Origin: Streptomyces sp. RKAG290
GTDB lineage: Bacteria > Actinomycetota > Actinomycetes > Streptomycetales > Streptomycetaceae
NCBI RefSeq assembly: GCF_023701695.1
Contig: NZ_JAJOZC010000001.1
Coordinates: 5,331,894 to 5,395,893 of the forward strand
Direction of reading: 5' to 3'
DNA: 64,000 nt
Shown piece after piece: positions 25,180 to 32,610 of the stretch. Each line of letters begins with the position of its first letter. Position 1 is the first letter of the stretch. Under the pieces are notes generated by a model. It was given only the letters and a program-made list of their open reading frames with translations. It had not been told where the DNA came from and did no database searches. The translations under genes and the position numbers were made by a program.

Positions 25180-26511
25180 TCAGCAGCTCTGCCAGAGTCG
25201 GGTCATGACGCGGACGCCGAAGCGCAGGCCCTCCAGCGGGACGCGTTCGTCCACGCCGTGGAAGAGCCGGCCGTAGTCCAGGTCGTGCGGAAGCTTCAGG
25301 CCCTTGAAGCCGAAGCAGCGGATGCCCAGGTGGGTGAAGGCCTTGGCGTCCGTGCCGCCGGGGTTGCAGTACGGCACGGGGTGTCCGTCCGGGTCCTCGG
25401 CGCGTACCGCGTCGCACATGGCGTCGACGAGCGGGCCGTCGAACGTGGTCTCCATCGCGATGTCGTGGTTGACCCACTCGCGGGTGACCGAGGGGAGCAG
25501 CAGCTTGTCGATCGTGTCGATCAGCTCCTGCTCGTGGCCGGGCAGGAAACGGCCGTCGACGCGGGCGGTGGCCTTTCCGGGGATGACGTTGGTCTGGTAA
25601 CCGGCGCTGAACATGGTGGGGTTCGCCGAGTTGCGGAGCACCACCTGCATGAAGTCGGAGACCGGGCCGAGCCTGGCGAGAGTGCCCTCGATGTCGTCCT
25701 CGTCGAACTCGACACCGTAGAGCCGGGCGGCCTCTTCGAGCAGCGCGCGGACCGGTTCGATCAGCCGCACCGGGAAGGTCTCGCGGCCGATCCGGGTCAG
25801 CGACTCGGCGAGGTCGGTGACCGCGTTCTCGTCGTTGGGGGACGAGCCGTGGCCGGCCCGACCCGTCGCGGTCAGCTCCATCCAGGCCATGCCGCGCTGG
25901 GCGTTCTCGATCGGGTAGAGGCGCCGGGTGTCGTCGATGGCGAAGGAGAACCCGCCGCCCTCACCGATCGCCTCGGTGACCCCGGCGAACAGTTCCGGGC
26001 GGTGCTCGACCAGCCAGTGGGCGCCGAACTTGCCGCCCGCCTCCTCGTCGGCGAGGAAAGCCAGGACCAGGTCGCGCGAGGGCTGCGTGCCGGTGCGGGC
26101 GAAGTGACGGGCGGTGGCCAGCATGACGGCCACCGTGTCCTTCATGTCGATCGCACCGCGGCCCCACAGGTAGCCGTCCCGGATCTCGCCGGAGAACGGC
26201 GGCACCTGCCACTCGGAGGCGTCGGCGGGGACCACGTCCAGATGACCGTGGACCAGCAGGGCGCCGCGCTCCGGATCGCGGCCCGCGATCCGGGCGATGA
26301 CGCTGGCCCGGCCCGGCGCCGACTCGATGAGCTCCGAGGCGATGCCCACCTCGGCGAGGCGGCCCACGACCCAGTCGGCGCTCGCACGCTCGTTGCTGGT
26401 GGGGTTGGAGGTGTCGAACCTGATCAGTTCGGCGCAGAGGTCGACCACCTCGGCCTGGGCCTCGTCGGAGGCGGGGACCAGGGGCGCTGCGGGGTCGGGT
26501 GCGGTGCTCAT
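25180..26511 (-). CDS. M20 family metallopeptidase
   Basis: A 443-residue co-catalytic zinc hydrolase (ArgE/DapE/carboxypeptidase-like). Metal and catalytic motifs are LLVHGHLDVVP, WGRGAIDMKDT, FLADEEAGG and the late His in YGRLFHGVDERVP. The dimerisation domain lies about 200-320. Residues fit a dipeptidase or N-acyl-amino-acid hydrolase; the substrate is uncertain. The ATG overlaps the permease stop by four bases, as the third gene after DUF1177 and permease in one operon. This suggests uptake of a small compound and then its hydrolysis (inference). Confidence 0.9.
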   Translation of the reverse strand: MSTAPDPAAPLVPASDEAQAEVVDLCAELIRFDTSNPTSNERASADWVVGRLAEVGIASELIESAPGRASVIARIAGRDPERGALLVHGHLDVVPADASEWQVPPFSGEIRDGYLWGRGAIDMKDTVAVMLATARHFARTGTQPSRDLVLAFLADEEAGGKFGAHWLVEHRPELFAGVTEAIGEGGGFSFAIDDTRRLYPIENAQRGMAWMELTATGRAGHGSSPNDENAVTDLAESLTRIGRETFPVRLIEPVRALLEEAARLYGVEFDEDDIEGTLARLGPVSDFMQVVLRNSANPTMFSAGYQTNVIPGKATARVDGRFLPGHEQELIDTIDKLLLPSVTREWVNHDIAMETTFDGPLVDAMCDAVRAEDPDGHPVPYCNPGGTDAKAFTHLGIRCFGFKGLKLPHDLDYGRLFHGVDERVPLEGLRFGVRVMTRLWQSC

Positions 26512-27905
26512 GCTGCTCCCACGGAGGTGGTGGTGCGGGCGGCGGGGGCCGAGTCGTCGTCGTGTCCCTCGTCGTCGAGGGTGGAGGTGCCGTACGGCCG
26601 CACCCAGCCCAGCAGGCCGAGTACGCAGTACAGGAGGAAGGCGGTGGCCAGCGAGTTCAGGGCCGGGATGCCGCCGTCGTAGAACTTGCCGACGCAGAAG
26701 GCCGCGATCCAGATGGCGAGAGACATCGGCACCCAGGTCGGCGAGGAGGACGGGAGGGTCTCGGACTCGCGGGTCTCGTCCAGCGGCTTGCGCATCTTCT
26801 TCACGACCCAGTACTCGGCCACGATGATGCCGCCGATCGGCGGGATCGCGACGCCGAGGATCGTCAGGAACTCGGTGAAGTGGGTCATGATCCCGACCGC
26901 GGACAGGAGCGTGCCCGCGATACCGAGGGCGATCGTGACCGCGCCGCGGTGGACGCGCTTGCCGAAGACGACCTGGAAGAAGTTGACGACGCCGAGCGAG
27001 GAGCCGTACAGGTTCCAGTCGTTGATCTTGGCGGTGGACATCAGGACCACGATCACGCCGAAGGCACCGGAGGTGGAGAGCACGATGTGCGAGACCTCGT
27101 TGCTCTTCACCAAGTGGCCCAGGAGCACGCCGGTCAGTCCGACGATGTATTCGGAGAGGATCATCGAGGAGGCGCTCTGCAGGAAGACGTGCGAGCCCTT
27201 CCGGTTGTAGCGGGTCATCTCCGGGGAGACGATCGCGCCCGTCATGTAGCCGCCGGCGATGGCGGTCGCGGCGACGGCCAGCGGGATCGTGTCACCCGGC
27301 GGCGGCGAGTGGATCAGATCGCTGAACGAGTGGTCGTTCAGCGTGGTGATCACGGACCAGGCGACCATCGCGAAGAAGAGCGGCGTGACGACCTTGGCGA
27401 AGTTGGCCATGTACTTGAAGCCGAAGATCACCAGCGCGGTGATGGCGATACCCGCGATCACGCACCACATCCAGGACGGCCCGCCGACCAGCGCCGAGAC
27501 GCTGTCGCCGAAGATCGTGTTCTGGACGCCGAACCAGCCGACGAGGCTGACCGCGATGACGAAGCTGACCAGCGCGGAGCCGTTGCGGCCGAAGCCCACC
27601 CAGCGGGTCAGCATCGGGGTCGCGAGCCCCTCGCGCATCCCGGCCAGGCCGATCGCGAAGATCACGATCTCCAGGATCACCGCGCCGAGCGTGAAGGCGA
27701 GGAAGGCGTCGCCGAACGTCATGCCGACACCGATGGTGGCGCCGAGCGTGAACTGCGAGATCGAGCCGGACTGGGCCAGCCACTGGAGCAGCATGGACCA
27801 GAAGCCGAACCGCTTGTCGCGCGGGACGCGTGAGAGCGAGTAGTCGTCGCTGCCGATGCTCTTGGCCTCGGGGGCCACGGCCTCGGCCTGCGGGGCGGCT
27901 GCCAT
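26508..27905 (-). CDS. NCS1-type nucleobase/cytosine permease-like transporter
   Basis: A 465-residue membrane protein with about 12 hydrophobic segments, in the nucleobase:cation symporter-1 (CodB-like) family. Recognised from ISQFTLGATIGVGMTFGDAF, NTIFGDSVSALVGGPSWMW and ILGVAIPPIGGIIVAEYWVV. NCS1 members take up cytosine, allantoin, hydantoins, vitamins and related compounds. The ATG overlaps the DUF1177 stop, and its stop overlaps the M20 peptidase start. The coupling to a peptidase suggests an amide or hydantoin-like substrate, not a plain nucleobase (inference). Confidence 0.85.
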   Translation of the reverse strand: MAAAPQAEAVAPEAKSIGSDDYSLSRVPRDKRFGFWSMLLQWLAQSGSISQFTLGATIGVGMTFGDAFLAFTLGAVILEIVIFAIGLAGMREGLATPMLTRWVGFGRNGSALVSFVIAVSLVGWFGVQNTIFGDSVSALVGGPSWMWCVIAGIAITALVIFGFKYMANFAKVVTPLFFAMVAWSVITTLNDHSFSDLIHSPPPGDTIPLAVAATAIAGGYMTGAIVSPEMTRYNRKGSHVFLQSASSMILSEYIVGLTGVLLGHLVKSNEVSHIVLSTSGAFGVIVVLMSTAKINDWNLYGSSLGVVNFFQVVFGKRVHRGAVTIALGIAGTLLSAVGIMTHFTEFLTILGVAIPPIGGIIVAEYWVVKKMRKPLDETRESETLPSSSPTWVPMSLAIWIAAFCVGKFYDGGIPALNSLATAFLLYCVLGLLGWVRPYGTSTLDDEGHDDDSAPAARTTTSVGAA

Positions 27906-28858
27906 CAGGACTCCTGGGGTGTACGGCCGAAGGTCTGCAGGTGAGCCAGCGACCCGTAGCGGTTGACGAGGTTGTCGAACTCCACCGCGTCGTGGAAGTC
28001 CAGGTGGCCGCCGCCGTAGGCCTTGGCGACCTCCACGGCGTAGCGGGCGGCGGACGCGATGTCGCTCTCGTGACTCGCGCCGGTGCCGCAGCCGGGCACC
28101 GCGGCGGCCGAGGTGATGGCCAGGCCGATGACGGGAGCGGCCGTCGCGGTGGAGGGCTGAAGAATCGAATTGATGTGGTGTGCACCGTTACCGTACGGCG
28201 TGATGTCCTGTGTGGTCACGGGGTACGTGACCAACGGCTCACCGGTTACCACGGCCAGCAGCTCGCCGAGCTGCTCGCTGACCCGGAGCACCCAGCCCTC
28301 CTTGACGGTCGGCGACAGGGCCAGGCCCTTGTGGTTGATGATCCGGTTGCCCTTGGTGGTGTCGATGGAGAGCACGGCCTCCATCCCGTCGGTCACCTCG
28401 TGGCGGTTCATGGTGGCGATGTCCACGGGCGAGCCCATGAACGGCACCGGGTCGTGCGGCTCGGTCGGCGCGTCCGGACAGATGTGGGTGGCGACGACCA
28501 CGTCACCGGGCAGCACATCGCCGCGGCGGCGCATGTCGAGCAGCTTCGCGGCGGTGGCGACGGCCGAGACGGCGCCGTCGGCGTCCGAGACCAGGCCGGT
28601 CACCTCGGGCCGGGCGCCGATGCCGCCGAGCCGGCCGATCACGCCGAGGGTGCGGGCGGTGCCGCCGGCCGTGCGTCCCCGGGAGCCGGGGATGCGGACC
28701 GTCACGAAGTCCGTCGAGCCCCGCTCGCCGGTGACCGTGGTGACCTCCGCGGACGAGCCCTCGGCCCCCGCGACGGAGTCGAGGTACTCGATGACCGTCT
28801 TGCCGTTGGCCCGGGGATCGTCCAGCAGATCGACGATGTCCAGTACGTACTTCAACAT
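27905..28858 (-). CDS. DUF1177 domain-containing protein
   Basis: A 317-residue protein matching the DUF1177 family in length and in strings such as DIVDLLDDPRANGKTVIEYL, THICPDAPTEPHDPVPFMGS and NGAHHINSILQPSTA. The family has no settled function; conserved His and Asp residues suggest a metal-dependent hydrolase. It is the first gene of the operon with the NCS1 permease and M20 peptidase. The ATG at 28858 follows AAAGG. An IclR regulator is transcribed divergently. Confidence 0.85.
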   Translation of the reverse strand: MLKYVLDIVDLLDDPRANGKTVIEYLDSVAGAEGSSAEVTTVTGERGSTDFVTVRIPGSRGRTAGGTARTLGVIGRLGGIGARPEVTGLVSDADGAVSAVATAAKLLDMRRRGDVLPGDVVVATHICPDAPTEPHDPVPFMGSPVDIATMNRHEVTDGMEAVLSIDTTKGNRIINHKGLALSPTVKEGWVLRVSEQLGELLAVVTGEPLVTYPVTTQDITPYGNGAHHINSILQPSTATAAPVIGLAITSAAAVPGCGTGASHESDIASAARYAVEVAKAYGGGHLDFHDAVEFDNLVNRYGSLAHLQTFGRTPQES

Positions 28859-29009
28859 GGGGGGCCTTTCTCGCGCATCCGTCACACCCGTCCGGCGCCC
28901 GGCAGGGAGTGGGACGCCGGACGGGGTGCTGAGAGCAGATTCGGGATCGGATAGCGTTGAACGCAACTGTTTCCCGTTATTTGCAATTCAGGTCTGAATG
29001 GTGAGATGA

Positions 29010-29837
29010 ATGGCGGACTTCGATCTGGACCGGCGCACCCCAGCCGGGGCCCTGCAAACCGTCGACCGGGCGCTCCTCGTGCTGCTCGCGTTCGAGCGGA
29101 CCCGACCCGACTGGGGCGTCACCGAGGTCGCCGAGGAGTTCGGCTGGGACACCTCGGTGGCCCAGCGGCTGCTCGCCACCCTCGCGGGCCGCGGCTTCCT
29201 GGTCTCCGACCCGGCCACCCGCCGCTACCGCATCGGACCCGCCGTGCTGCGGCTGGGCAGGCTCTGGGAGCGCTCGGGTTCGCTGGAGCTGCTGGCCGGG
29301 CCGGTCCTGGAGGAGCTGCGCAGGGCCACCGGTGACACCGTGCTGTTCTGCCTGCCGGACAGCTTCCACATGCGGTGCGTGGCCGCCGAGGAGGGCGAGA
29401 CCGGGCCGCTGCGCTACTACCCGCTGGTCGGTGAGCTCTACCCGGCGCACGCCGGGGCGACCAGCAAGTCTTTCTACGCCTACCTGCCGGACGAGCAGCG
29501 CCACCGGCTCTTCCGGGGGCGCCCGATGGCCCGGTTCACCGACCGGACCGTCACCGATCCGGATCTGCTGGAGCAGGAGTTGCTGAAGGTCCGCGCCCAG
29601 GGGTACGCGTGGACGGTCGGCGAGTACGACACCGGCGTCGCGACCGTTGCCGTACCGGTCTTCCTCGGACGCGAACCGTACGGAAGTCTCAGTCTGGGCG
29701 GCGCGGAGGAACAGTTCCAGGGGGCGCCGGAGAACCGGCTGGACGCGCTGCGGCAGGCGGCCGAACTGCTGGAGAAGCGCCTCACCCACCCGCCCCAGCG
29801 CCCGAAGCCCAAGACCCGCCGCACCCGCGCGGCCTGA
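29010..29837 (+). CDS. IclR family transcriptional regulator
   Basis: A 275-residue regulator with an N-terminal winged HTH (LLVLLAFERTRPDWGVTEVA... to about residue 75) and a C-terminal IclR effector domain (about 90-255; YPAHAGATSKSFYAYLPD and GEYDTGVATVAVPVF). It is divergent from the DUF1177-permease-peptidase operon with a 151-base gap and is the obvious candidate to control it. The gap contains an AT-richer stretch (TTTCCCGTTATTTGCAATT, about 28971-28989), the best place for the overlapping promoters. Confidence 0.88.
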   Translation: MADFDLDRRTPAGALQTVDRALLVLLAFERTRPDWGVTEVAEEFGWDTSVAQRLLATLAGRGFLVSDPATRRYRIGPAVLRLGRLWERSGSLELLAGPVLEELRRATGDTVLFCLPDSFHMRCVAAEEGETGPLRYYPLVGELYPAHAGATSKSFYAYLPDEQRHRLFRGRPMARFTDRTVTDPDLLEQELLKVRAQGYAWTVGEYDTGVATVAVPVFLGREPYGSLSLGGAEEQFQGAPENRLDALRQAAELLEKRLTHPPQRPKPKTRRTRAA

Positions 29838-29863
29838 CCCGAAGAGAACCCAAGAGGAACCCC

Positions 29864-30592
29864 GTGAATCTGCTCCTGCTCTCCAACTCCACCCAGCACG
29901 GCTGCGGTTACCTGGAACACGCCCTCGACACGGTCGCGGCGTTCCTGCCCGCCGGCGCCCGGCTGGCGTTCGTCCCCTACGCGCTCGCCGACTACGCCAC
30001 GTACACCGCGCGCGTCCGGGACGCCCTCGAACCGGCCGGCATCAGCGTCCGAGGCGTTCACGAGAACGCCGACCCGGTCGCCGAACTCGCTTCTGCCGAC
30101 GCGGTGTTCATCGGCGGCGGCAATTCCTTCCGGCTGCTCGGCGCGCTGTACAGGACCGGTCTGCGCGACGCCGTGATCGGGGCGGTGCGCGACGGACTCC
30201 CGTACATGGGAGCCAGCGCGGGGACGAACATGGCGGCGCCCACCCTGCGCACCACCAACGACATGCCCATCGTGCAACCGCCGTCCTTCGAGACGCTCGG
30301 CCTGGTCCCGTTCCAGATCAACCCGCACTATCTGGACCCGGACCCGGACAGCACCCACAAGGGCGAGACCCGCGAGGAACGGCTCACCGAGTTCCTGGAG
30401 GAGAACGACGTACCGGTGCTCGGCCTGCGCGAGGGGTCATGGCTGCGGGTCAACGGGCGCCAGGCCCGGGTCCAGGGCGCCCGCCCCGCCCGGCTGTTCA
30501 CCCGCGGCGCGCAGCCGCAGGAGCTCCCGGCGGGGACGGACGTCTCTCATCTGCTCACGACCGCACCGAGGTTCGACGCGCCGGTGCGCTGA
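29864..30592 (+). CDS. pepE: Peptidase E (aspartyl dipeptidase, S51)
   Basis: A 242-residue serine dipeptidase that cleaves Asp-Xaa dipeptides. The nucleophile elbow is MGASAGTNMA; the catalytic His is likely in QINPHYLDPDPDS; FIGGGNSFRLLGAL is typical of PepE. The GTG at 29864 lies 26 bases after the IclR stop, so they are co-transcribed. With the M20 peptidase nearby this suggests a dipeptide or N-acyl amino acid pathway. The end overlaps the tail of the convergent exporter gene by 38 bases. Confidence 0.9.
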   Translation: MNLLLLSNSTQHGCGYLEHALDTVAAFLPAGARLAFVPYALADYATYTARVRDALEPAGISVRGVHENADPVAELASADAVFIGGGNSFRLLGALYRTGLRDAVIGAVRDGLPYMGASAGTNMAAPTLRTTNDMPIVQPPSFETLGLVPFQINPHYLDPDPDSTHKGETREERLTEFLEENDVPVLGLREGSWLRVNGRQARVQGARPARLFTRGAQPQELPAGTDVSHLLTTAPRFDAPVR

Positions 30593-32351
30593 CCGTCAGC
30601 ACCAGGTCGGTCTCGGCGGGCCGCCCGCTCGCCGGGTGCGCCGCCGGGTAGGCGCGCGGCGCGTATCCGGCGGCCGATCCGGCCAGCACGAAGCTGCCGC
30701 CGGCCGGGGCGGCGAGCGTGTAGCGGCCCGCCGCGTCCGTCGTGGTCAGCCCGGCCTGCCGGCCCTGCCGGTCGATCAGGGTGACGTTGGCGCCGGCCAC
30801 CGGCGTCCCGTCGGCCTCCAGCACCCGGCCGCGGAAGCCGCCGGAAGCGGGGAGCGGGAGCGGGGCAGGAGTCTCCTGGGCCAGTGCGTCGCCCGCGCTG
30901 CTCGCCAGCAGGACCGGTGCGGCCGCGGCCCGCTGCGACGGCAGGAACGCCGCCAGCACCAGACCGACCAGCACCGCAGCCGTCGCGATCATGAACGAGG
31001 TCCGGAACCCCTCCATGCTGGGCACCGCGACCGGCCCCATCTGCTTCGAGGTGTTCGCCAGCACCATGCCGATCACCGCGCTCGACACCGAGGTGCCGAT
31101 CGAGCGCATCAGGGTGTTCAGCCCGTTGGCCGCACCCGTCTCGGAGGCGTCGACCGCCCCGATGATCAGGGCGGGCAGCGAGGAGTACGCGAGTCCGATG
31201 CCGGCCCCGAGCAGAACCGCGATCACGATGGTCTGCCAGGCGGCGCTCATCAGGCCGAGCCCGGCCCCGTAGCCGATCGCGATGATCAGCATGCCGAGCA
31301 TCAGCGAGACCTTGGGGCCGTACCGGGCGGACAGCCGGGCGTACAGCGGGGCGACGAGCATCATGGTCAGGCCCAGCGGCGCCACGCACAGTCCGGCGAC
31401 CACCATCGACTGGCCGAGGCCGTAGCCGGTGGACGTCGGCAGTTGGAGCAGCTGCGGCAGGACCAGCGAGACGGCGTAGAAGGCGACCCCGACCATGATC
31501 GAGGCGAGGTTGGTGAGCAGCACCTCGCGGCGGGCGGTGGTGCGCAGATCGACCAGTGGCGCTTCACTGCGCAGCTCGAACACGCCCCACAGCACCAGCA
31601 CGACCAGGGCGGCGGCGATCAGTCCGAGCGTGGTGCCCGAGGTCCAGCCCCAGTCGCTGCCCTTGGTGATGGGCAGCAGCAGGAGGACCAGGCCGGCCGA
31701 GAGGCCGAGCGCGCCGGTGACGTCGAACCGGCCGGGGGCCCGCAGCGAGGTCTCGGGCACGGCCAGCACGGTCAGCCCCATGGCCAGCACGCCGAGGCCG
31801 GCCGAGCCGAAGAAGAGGGTGTGCCAGTCGGTGTGCTGGGCGACCAGCGCGGCGGCGGGCAGCGCGAGTCCGCCGCCCACGCCGATCGAGGAGCTCATCA
31901 GGGCCATCGCCGAGCCGAGCTTCTCGCGCGGCAGCTCGTCGCGCATGATGCCGATGCCCAGCGGGATGGCGCCCATGGCGAAGCCCTGGAGCGCGCGGCC
32001 GACGATCATGATCACGAGATCGTCGGTGAAGGCGCATATCAGGGAGCCGATCACCATCACGGCGAGGCTGGCCAGCAGCATCTTCCGCTTGCCGTTGAGG
32101 TCGCCGAGCCGCCCCATGATCGGGGTGGAGACGGCTCCGGCGAGCAGTGTCGCCGTCATCACCCAGGTGGCGTTGGACGGGTCGGTGTGCAGAAGGGCGG
32201 GCAGGTCCTTGATGACGGGGACGAGCAGGGTCTGCATCACCGCCACGGTGATACCCGCGAAGGCGAGGACGGGGACGATCCCCTTGCCCGCCTTCGACAT
32301 CCGCGGATCAGGGAGCTCCGCGGACTGCTGGTCGTGCGTCGTCTGTGGCAT
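30555..32351 (-). CDS. MFS transporter (DHA2-like) with C-terminal carboxypeptidase-regulatory-like domain
   Basis: A 598-residue exporter-type protein with about 14 hydrophobic segments (residues 20-460). MFS motif A is GRLGDLNGKRKMLL and a motif-C-like stretch is SSIGVGGGLALPAAAL. After an alanine-rich linker the last 85 residues form an Ig-like CarboxypepD_reg domain (GFRGRVLEADGTPVAGANVT). The start at 32351 gives MPQTTHD. It is divergent from the acyl-CoA dehydrogenase operon. What it exports is unknown; the soluble tail may sense or bind at the membrane face. Confidence 0.84.
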   Translation of the reverse strand: MPQTTHDQQSAELPDPRMSKAGKGIVPVLAFAGITVAVMQTLLVPVIKDLPALLHTDPSNATWVMTATLLAGAVSTPIMGRLGDLNGKRKMLLASLAVMVIGSLICAFTDDLVIMIVGRALQGFAMGAIPLGIGIMRDELPREKLGSAMALMSSSIGVGGGLALPAAALVAQHTDWHTLFFGSAGLGVLAMGLTVLAVPETSLRAPGRFDVTGALGLSAGLVLLLLPITKGSDWGWTSGTTLGLIAAALVVLVLWGVFELRSEAPLVDLRTTARREVLLTNLASIMVGVAFYAVSLVLPQLLQLPTSTGYGLGQSMVVAGLCVAPLGLTMMLVAPLYARLSARYGPKVSLMLGMLIIAIGYGAGLGLMSAAWQTIVIAVLLGAGIGLAYSSLPALIIGAVDASETGAANGLNTLMRSIGTSVSSAVIGMVLANTSKQMGPVAVPSMEGFRTSFMIATAAVLVGLVLAAFLPSQRAAAAPVLLASSAGDALAQETPAPLPLPASGGFRGRVLEADGTPVAGANVTLIDRQGRQAGLTTTDAAGRYTLAAPAGGSFVLAGSAAGYAPRAYPAAHPASGRPAETDLVLTVSAPARRTSVRS

Positions 32352-32537
32352 ACGTGCGGCCTCCGGGCAGCGGAAGAGGGAGGGGTGGGCGGGGGTGCGG
32401 GTCGTGCGGCGGACGGCACTGACCGCCAAGTGTGTGCACGGTGAAACCTTCCGGGTCTCCGAGGTATTCCGCTGAACGGGTGCGAACAGGACACAGTCGC
32501 GACCGGGACCGCGGGCCGGTCCGGAAACAGACACCCA

Positions 32538-32554
32538 TCTGACCTTCCGTCAGA
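32538..32554. promoter_or_regulatory. TCTGAC-N5-GTCAGA dyad, copy 3
   Basis: Perfect dyad, extendable to ATCTGAC and GTCAGAT arms (32537-32555). It ends two bases before a KstR-type box, so the two sites abut in the acyl-CoA dehydrogenase promoter. Confidence 0.65.
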
Positions 32555-32555
32555 T

Positions 32556-32569
32556 TGAAACGTGTTCTA
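32556..32569. promoter_or_regulatory. KstR-type operator of the acyl-CoA dehydrogenase operon
   Basis: TGAAACGTGTTCTA matches TNNAACNNGTTNNA at all eight fixed positions, 41 bases before the ATG. A repressor here would block the promoter or early transcript. Confidence 0.7.
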
Positions 32570-32610
32570 CTCTTGCGCCGTTCCAGTGGCTGCGACCGGC
32601 GAGGATCCGC

